This document shows, piece by piece, positions 5,661 to 9,000 of a stretch of 9,000 bases of DNA. The stretch comes from Patescibacteria group bacterium (GTDB lineage: Bacteria > Patescibacteriota > Patescibacteriia > Patescibacteriales > VMTK01). Positions within the stretch are counted from its first letter, which is position 1. Each line of letters begins with the position of its first letter. The notes beneath the pieces are model-generated. The model had not been told where the DNA came from, did no database searches, and was given only the letters and a program-made list of their open reading frames with translations. The stretch is taken from assembly GCA_018896595.1 (NCBI GenBank), contig JAHIME010000040.1:1-9000 (forward strand). Direction: 5' to 3'. The translations under genes and the position numbers were made by a program.

Positions 5661-6659
5661 TTACAACGCGATAAATTTTCTTGCCAACCTCTCTGCTTCT
5701 CCCCTGTTTTTCACCCAATTAATTTCTCTCCCCTGCCGCTCCCATCTCCTGAACCATGATATTTGTTTTTTCGCGAACTGCCTGATAGCCGTATTTAATT
5801 TTTCAACCATCTCATCATAAGTAAGTTTTTTTCGCAGATACAAAGAAATGTACTTATACTCAAGCCCGAAGCTTTCCAACCTTTTCCAGCTTACTCCCTG
5901 CTTATGCAATTTTTTCACTTCATCAATCATATTCTCTTTTTCCAGCCGCTCAATTAATCTTTTATAAATTCTCTCACGCAAAACTTCGCGCGAACGGCTT
6001 ACGCCTATTAATAACGCGCCGTATTTATTATTTTTCTTGCCGTCCCTTGTCGTAAATTGGCGTCCGCCAGCTGGCGGATTGGCGATTTCAATATATCTAA
6101 TCAATCTTCTCTTGTTTTTCCTGTCGCTTTCATTCAACTTGCCGGCAAATTTATGATTTATTTTTTTTAACAGCGCGAAAAGCTGAACCGCGTTTTTCTT
6201 TTCCAACTCCGCGCGCAATATTTTATCCGGCTTTACTCTACTTAAATTATAGCCGTCAACAACCGCCTGCAGATACAAGCCGCTTCCGCCGACTAAAATC
6301 GGCAATTTCCCCCGCCTTAAAATATCATCAATCGCCTCATAAGCAAGTTTCTGATATTTAGCCAAGCTAAACTGTGTTTTAGGGCTAACCACATCAATCA
6401 AGTGATACGGTATTTTAACTACCTCTTTATCTCTATTTTTAAGCCGCAACTTTGAACTTTGAACTTTGAACTTTGAACTTATAACGTATTCATCTAAATC
6501 CTTGCCCGTCCCCACATCCATTCCTTTATAAACCTGCCTTGAGTCCGCGCTGACAATCTCGCCATTGTATTTATAGGCAAGCTTAACCCCCAGACCGGTT
6601 TTGCCGCTGGCAGTCGGGCCCAAAATAACTATAATTTTTTTGTTTTTTGTTGTATTCAT
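5661..6659 (-). CDS. miaA: tRNA dimethylallyltransferase (isopentenyltransferase)
   Basis: MiaA transfers the dimethylallyl group from DMAPP to N6 of A37 in tRNAs that read U-starting codons, making i6A37. The protein has 332 residues, close to family length. It has the P-loop GPTASGKT (14-21), SADSRQVYKGMDVGTGK (37-53), PYHLID (84-89), LVGGSGLYLQAV (122-133), FGLEYK (264-269) and RQFAKKQISWFRR (293-305). Two repeat-derived segments interrupt weakly conserved loops: SSKFKVQSSKL (61-71) from a CAAAGTT array, and NPPAGGRQ (194-201) from a 16-bp palindrome. No Shine-Dalgarno lies before the ATG; a TATAAT on the minus strand (6679-6684) would give a leader of about a dozen nt. MiaB, the next enzyme on the same base, is 0.9 kb away on the same strand. 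Confidence 0.96.
   Translation of the reverse strand: MNTTKNKKIIVILGPTASGKTGLGVKLAYKYNGEIVSADSRQVYKGMDVGTGKDLDEYVISSKFKVQSSKLRLKNRDKEVVKIPYHLIDVVSPKTQFSLAKYQKLAYEAIDDILRRGKLPILVGGSGLYLQAVVDGYNLSRVKPDKILRAELEKKNAVQLFALLKKINHKFAGKLNESDRKNKRRLIRYIEIANPPAGGRQFTTRDGKKNNKYGALLIGVSRSREVLRERIYKRLIERLEKENMIDEVKKLHKQGVSWKRLESFGLEYKYISLYLRKKLTYDEMVEKLNTAIRQFAKKQISWFRRWERQGREINWVKNRGEAERLARKFIAL
6057..6084. repeat. Perfect 16-bp palindrome flanked by TTGGCG direct repeats, inside miaA
   Basis: TCCGCCAGCTGGCGGA (6063-6078) is its own reverse complement. TTGGCG stands immediately on both sides (6057-6062 and 6079-6084). In miaA it encodes NPPAGGRQ between RRLIRYIEIA and FTTRDGKKN, a variable part of the family. 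The arrangement resembles a small insertion with a duplicated flank. Confidence 0.8.
6448..6480. repeat. 7-bp tandem repeat AACTTTG x4.7, inside miaA
   Basis: Four exact AACTTTG units (6448-6475) and a partial one (AACTT). In the miaA frame the 7-bp period cycles through all three frames and gives SSKFKVQSSKL. It sits after GTGKDLDEYVI and before the conserved PYHLID motif. Confidence 0.9.
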
Positions 6660-6663
6660 AAAA

Positions 6664-6720
6664 TTGACAAATTCGCTTATTATAGTAAGATAACTTTATA
6701 AATAAAAATAAATAAGGAGG
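6664..6720. promoter_or_regulatory. Divergent promoter region between miaA (-) and the laccase-domain gene (+)
   Basis: On the plus strand, TTGACA (6664-6669), a 16-nt spacer and TAAGAT (6686-6691) precede the laccase-domain gene, whose AGGAGG (6715-6720) is 6 nt before ATG 6727. On the minus strand, TATAAT (6679-6684) lies 19 nt before the miaA ATG with only a poor -35. The two overlap within a 67-bp gap, so polymerases may compete. Confidence 0.55.
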
Positions 6721-6726
6721 GATTAA

Positions 6727-7512
6727 ATGAATAATTGCGTTCTTTCCAATCAACAACAACTGATAATACCAAGCCAAGGCGAAAAAAACATTCAAATCGG
6801 ATTGACAACGCGGCAATTCGGCGACTGTAGAATTGAAAACAGCGAGCATGATTTAAAAATTGACCAGCTAATGCGCATATTCCAAGCTGACGAATGCGTA
6901 AGAATGGTGCCGAATCATAAGCCGAAAATCATGCTTTCTCTGGTTCTTGAAAGCGATAAAATAAAAACCGCTAACTGCGACGGTATAATCCACTTTAAGC
7001 CAAAACAGCCGGAATTTGTAAGTTTGATTCACTGCGGCTGGAAAACCATTGCTGAAAACATAGTAGAAAAAGCGGTAAAAAACATTTTACATTGGTGCCC
7101 GATTTCTTCGCGCGACATTAAAGCGATAATCTACGGCGGAATCTGCCAATCCTGCTATGGGGTTGAATTTGGTGTAGCTGAACAATTCCAATTAGAATAT
7201 TCTGATTGTCTGCAAGCTGGCGGAGAAAAAGGTAAGTATCAGTTAAATTTATCTAAACTTATACAAAAAAAGCTATTAAGCAAAGGCATAAACCGTGCAA
7301 ATATCAGAATCATTGACATATGCTCCCACCACCACTCCTTTAAACACATAAACGCGAGCTACCGCTATATCTGGGATGATGATTCCCTGCTCTTTTCCCA
7401 CCGCCGCGGCGAACCGGAACGAAATCTTGTGCTAGTGAAGCTTAAAAACGACCCTACCTTAATCGCCGGCACCACGGGCAACTGCCCGTATCTTATCTTA
7501 TATAACACTTAA
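6727..7512 (+). CDS. YfiH/PgeF (YlmD-type) multicopper-laccase-domain protein, likely purine nucleoside phosphorylase-like
   Basis: A 261-residue protein of the family annotated as polyphenol oxidase/laccase domain (PgeF, YfiH, YlmD). Members have been shown to act on purine nucleosides with a zinc site. The zinc triad appears as His64 (MVPNHKPK), Cys84 (TANCDGII) and His102 (IHCGWKT). Other family marks are YGGICQSCYGVEFG (136-149), YQLNLSKLIQKKLLSKGI (171-188), CSHHHSF (199-205) and LLFSHRRGEPERN (221-233). The usual QVHG and TADC motifs are degenerate (VPNHKP, TANC), so substrate range may differ. It is monocistronic, with its own promoter, a strong Shine-Dalgarno and a terminator at 7531-7558, and lies between miaA and miaB on the opposite strand. 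Confidence 0.88.
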   Translation: MNNCVLSNQQQLIIPSQGEKNIQIGLTTRQFGDCRIENSEHDLKIDQLMRIFQADECVRMVPNHKPKIMLSLVLESDKIKTANCDGIIHFKPKQPEFVSLIHCGWKTIAENIVEKAVKNILHWCPISSRDIKAIIYGGICQSCYGVEFGVAEQFQLEYSDCLQAGGEKGKYQLNLSKLIQKKLLSKGINRANIRIIDICSHHHSFKHINASYRYIWDDDSLLFSHRRGEPERNLVLVKLKNDPTLIAGTTGNCPYLILYNT

Positions 7513-7530
7513 TCGTCAAAATTCATCACG

Positions 7531-7558
7531 CCCCGAGCAACTTACCGCTCGGGGTTTT
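7531..7558 (+). terminator. Intrinsic terminator after the laccase-domain gene
   Basis: CCCCGAGC (7531-7538) pairs with GCTCGGGG (7547-7554) around AACTTACC, followed by TTTTAATTATT. It lies in the 59-bp gap between the converging laccase-domain gene and miaB. Confidence 0.9.
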
Positions 7559-7571
7559 AATTATTGATTAT

Positions 7572-9000
7572 TTATTCACTCTTCACAACCTCTCCCTCCA
7601 GCCCGAAATCCCGCGCCTTAATGATTTTAATATCAATGAATTCACCAATTAGATTAGTTTTGTCATTTGCCTGCCCCGTTGCGCAGCGCGTGGCCGGGGC
7701 CATTGGAAATTTGACATTTTTTGCGGTTTCCGTTTTCCCGTACCATTCCCCTCTCTTGTTTTTCCCTTCAACTAAAACATCAACAACTTTCCCGATATAT
7801 TTTTCATTGTTCGCCAGCGCGGTTTTTCTTAAAATTTTCATTAACAGCTCTTCCCTTTTCTTTTTCTCAATTTTTGAAATATTATCCTTTAATTTTTCAG
7901 CCGCGGTTCCCGGGCGCGGGCTGTATCGGGAAATATACGCCATATCAAATTTCACTTCCTTAAATAATTTTACGGTATTGTTAAACTGCTTTTTGGTCTC
8001 GCCGGGAAAGCCGACGATAATATCCGTGGTTACAGCAACCGGCGGCTCCCAGTTAAATTTAGAAATTGGAAATTGGAAATTGGAAATTTTTTGAAAATTT
8101 AAAATTGGAAATTTAAAATTTAAAACTTTTTTTATTTTCCCAATTAATTTTTTATAAAATTCTACGGTATATTTTCTATTCATAGCTTTTAGTATCTTGT
8201 CATCTCCTGCTTGCGCCGGCAAATGGATATGGCGGCAAACCTTGCCGCATCCGGCGATTGTTTTAATCAGCTCATCGCTCATATCTTTGGGGTGGCTGGT
8301 AAAAAACCTAATCCAAAAATCACCGGGAATATCATTTATTAATCTTAATAATTTAGAAAAATTTATATTTTGGCGTTTTTTGGCGTTTTTTGGCGTAAAT
8401 GGCGAATTGTAGCTATTAACATTCTGGGCTATCAAAATAATTTCCTTATAACCTTTACTAACCAAATCGCTCACCTCATTGATTATATCCTTTGCCGGCC
8501 TATAAACTTCCCTGCCGCGCGCGTAAGGCACGACGCAGTAGGAGCAAAAATTATTACAGCCATTGCCAATCGGCACAAACGCGGAAAATTTAGAACTGTA
8601 TTTCGGCTTGATTGACAAATAATCGTCCTTACCACAACTTATTTTCTCTTTCTGTTTTTTGATTGAAAATTGAAAATTTGTAAATTGATTGAAAATTGAA
8701 AATTGAAAATTGAAAATTTCAGTTATTGGCAGCCAAATGTCCACATATTTATTCAATCTTCGTTTCACATCTTCCCTGTTCACCAAGCATCCGGTTAAAA
8801 TAATTTTAGCTTTTGGGTTTTCTTTCTTTATCTTGGGAACCAAACCGTAAATCCTGTCCTCGGCCGATTGGCGCACGCCGCATGTAACCAATATAACCAA
8901 GCCGGCCTTTTTTCTTTCAGCCGACTTTTTATAACCGTGCTTTTCCAAATACCCGGCTATTCGCTCGCTATCTGATTTGTTCATCTGACAACCGATTGTA
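7572..9000 (-). CDS. miaB: tRNA-2-methylthio-N6-dimethylallyladenosine synthase (5' partial at the right edge)
   Basis: MiaB is a radical SAM methylthiotransferase that adds a methylthio group to i6A37, giving ms2i6A37. The frame enters from beyond base 9000: TIGCQMNKSDSERI shows the conserved first cysteine (codon 8990-8988), so the ATG at 8984 is internal. Numbering from that ATG: N-terminal cluster cysteines in VTCGVR (35) and TGCL (66), radical SAM CNNFCSYC (143-150) followed by VVPYARGRE, HIHLPAQAGDDKILKAMNRKY (252-272, family QSG replaced by QAG), DIIVGFPGET (321-330), YSPRPGTAAE (354-363) and a C-terminal TRAM domain (about 390-470). Four repeat-derived segments interrupt it: residues 91-108, 195-208, about 287-311 and about 428-441. 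It converges on the laccase-domain gene. Confidence 0.96.
   Translation of the reverse strand, partial: TIGCQMNKSDSERIAGYLEKHGYKKSAERKKAGLVILVTCGVRQSAEDRIYGLVPKIKKENPKAKIILTGCLVNREDVKRRLNKYVDIWLPITEIFNFQFSIFNQFTNFQFSIKKQKEKISCGKDDYLSIKPKYSSKFSAFVPIGNGCNNFCSYCVVPYARGREVYRPAKDIINEVSDLVSKGYKEIILIAQNVNSYNSPFTPKNAKKRQNINFSKLLRLINDIPGDFWIRFFTSHPKDMSDELIKTIAGCGKVCRHIHLPAQAGDDKILKAMNRKYTVEFYKKLIGKIKKVLNFKFPILNFQKISNFQFPISKFNWEPPVAVTTDIIVGFPGETKKQFNNTVKLFKEVKFDMAYISRYSPRPGTAAEKLKDNISKIEKKKREELLMKILRKTALANNEKYIGKVVDVLVEGKNKRGEWYGKTETAKNVKFPMAPATRCATGQANDKTNLIGEFIDIKIIKARDFGLEGEVVKSE
7666..7699 (-). repeat. GC-rich palindromic element, copy 3 (inside miaB, opposite orientation)
   Basis: Read on the minus strand this matches the 34-bp core of copy 2 at 30 of 34 positions (differences at element positions 9, 13, 15 and 21). 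The ends CCCCGGCC and CGGGGCAGGCAAA are conserved, while the changes cluster in the hairpin, where a GCG-CTG-CGC stem replaces the GCGC-ACC-GCGC one. In miaB it encodes APATRCATGQA within the C-terminal TRAM region, the same reading phase as SPAAHRAAGQA. Confidence 0.8.
8061..8125. repeat. 7-bp tandem repeat GGAAATT array, inside miaB
   Basis: AGAAATT plus three exact GGAAATT units (8061-8088), then degenerate AAATT-rich sequence to about 8125. On the coding strand it gives a Phe/Asn/Pro/Ile-rich stretch (NFQFPISKF and similar), about residues 287-311, just before the conserved DIIVGFPGE motif. Confidence 0.85.
8371..8404. repeat. 10-bp tandem repeat TGGCGTTTTT, inside miaB
   Basis: Two exact TGGCGTTTTT units (8371-8390) followed by TGGCGTAAAT and GGCG. 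In miaB the segment encodes FTPKNAKKRQNINF (196-209), between the radical SAM strand ending NVNSYN and the following FSKLLRLI helix. Confidence 0.85.
8662..8718. repeat. 7-bp tandem repeat GAAAATT array, inside miaB
   Basis: Two units at 8665-8678 and four exact units at 8691-8718, separated by a degenerate TGTAAATTGATT. In miaB they encode FNFQFSIFNQFTNFQFSI (91-108) between the N-terminal [4Fe-4S] domain and the radical SAM domain. Confidence 0.88.

Noticed and set aside
5566..5820. An 84-codon plus-strand frame over the 55-aa gene end and miaA
   Set aside because: It overlaps the 55-aa gene, runs through a terminator hairpin, and is antisense to the conserved MiaA C-terminus.
7564..8094. 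A 176-codon plus-strand frame opposite miaB
   Set aside because: It lies wholly antisense to conserved miaB sequence, has Phe/Ser-rich shadow composition, and no Shine-Dalgarno.
8662..8718. CRISPR-like array
   Set aside because: Units are 7 bp with no spacers and lie inside miaB. No Cas genes are present.
8982..8984. ATG 8984 as the miaB start
   Set aside because: The frame continues upstream as TIGCQ and carries the conserved first cysteine of the family, so the true start lies beyond base 9000.

Overview
The window reads like the chromosome of a Patescibacteria (CPR) bacterium, most likely of the Parcubacteria type. This is inferred from sequence character, not from a database search. The clues are AT-rich DNA with Lys/Asn/Ile-rich proteins, standard TGA and TAA stops (so not the recoded Gracilibacteria code), very short spacers, a duplicated-domain ThyX, several tiny unrecognised genes, and short GC-rich palindromes and heptamer arrays sitting inside reading frames. 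No phage, transposase, CRISPR, tRNA or rRNA gene was seen.

Layout. Bases 1-185 are mostly non-coding, apart from a possible 21-codon tail of an upstream gene. Bases about 193-3107 (+) form a pyrimidine deoxynucleotide cluster: a FAD-dependent thymidylate synthase of the tandem-ThyX type with a damaged 5' end, a P-loop (deoxy)nucleotide kinase, and a one-chain fusion of a thymidylate-kinase-like domain and a dUTPase. Together they could take dUTP to dUMP (dUTPase), dUMP to dTMP (ThyX) and dTMP onward (kinases). A 63-residue basic protein follows, then a 19-codon hydrophobic mini-ORF that overlaps a strong intrinsic terminator at 3414-3445. Next come a nested inverted repeat (3498-3580), gatB (transamidosome subunit B, +), a 51-residue acidic Glu-Gln-Pro repeat protein with its own terminator, and a 55-residue six-cysteine protein with its own promoter and a terminator shared with miaA. 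The last third holds miaA (-), a divergent YfiH/PgeF laccase-domain gene (+), and miaB (-), which runs off the right edge. MiaA and MiaB act one after the other to make ms2i6A37 in tRNA.

The most unusual feature is a set of small repeats embedded in genes. A 34-43 bp GC-rich palindromic element occurs three times: in the Tmk-dUTPase linker, between genes, and in the MiaB C-terminal domain on the other strand. A separate perfect 16-bp palindrome with TTGGCG on both sides lies in miaA. Seven-bp tandem arrays lie in miaA and twice in miaB, and a 10-bp array lies in miaB. All keep the host frame open, and most fall at linkers or poorly conserved loops, so they look like tolerated in-frame insertions. 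This resembles in concept the Rickettsia palindromic elements, though the sequences are different.
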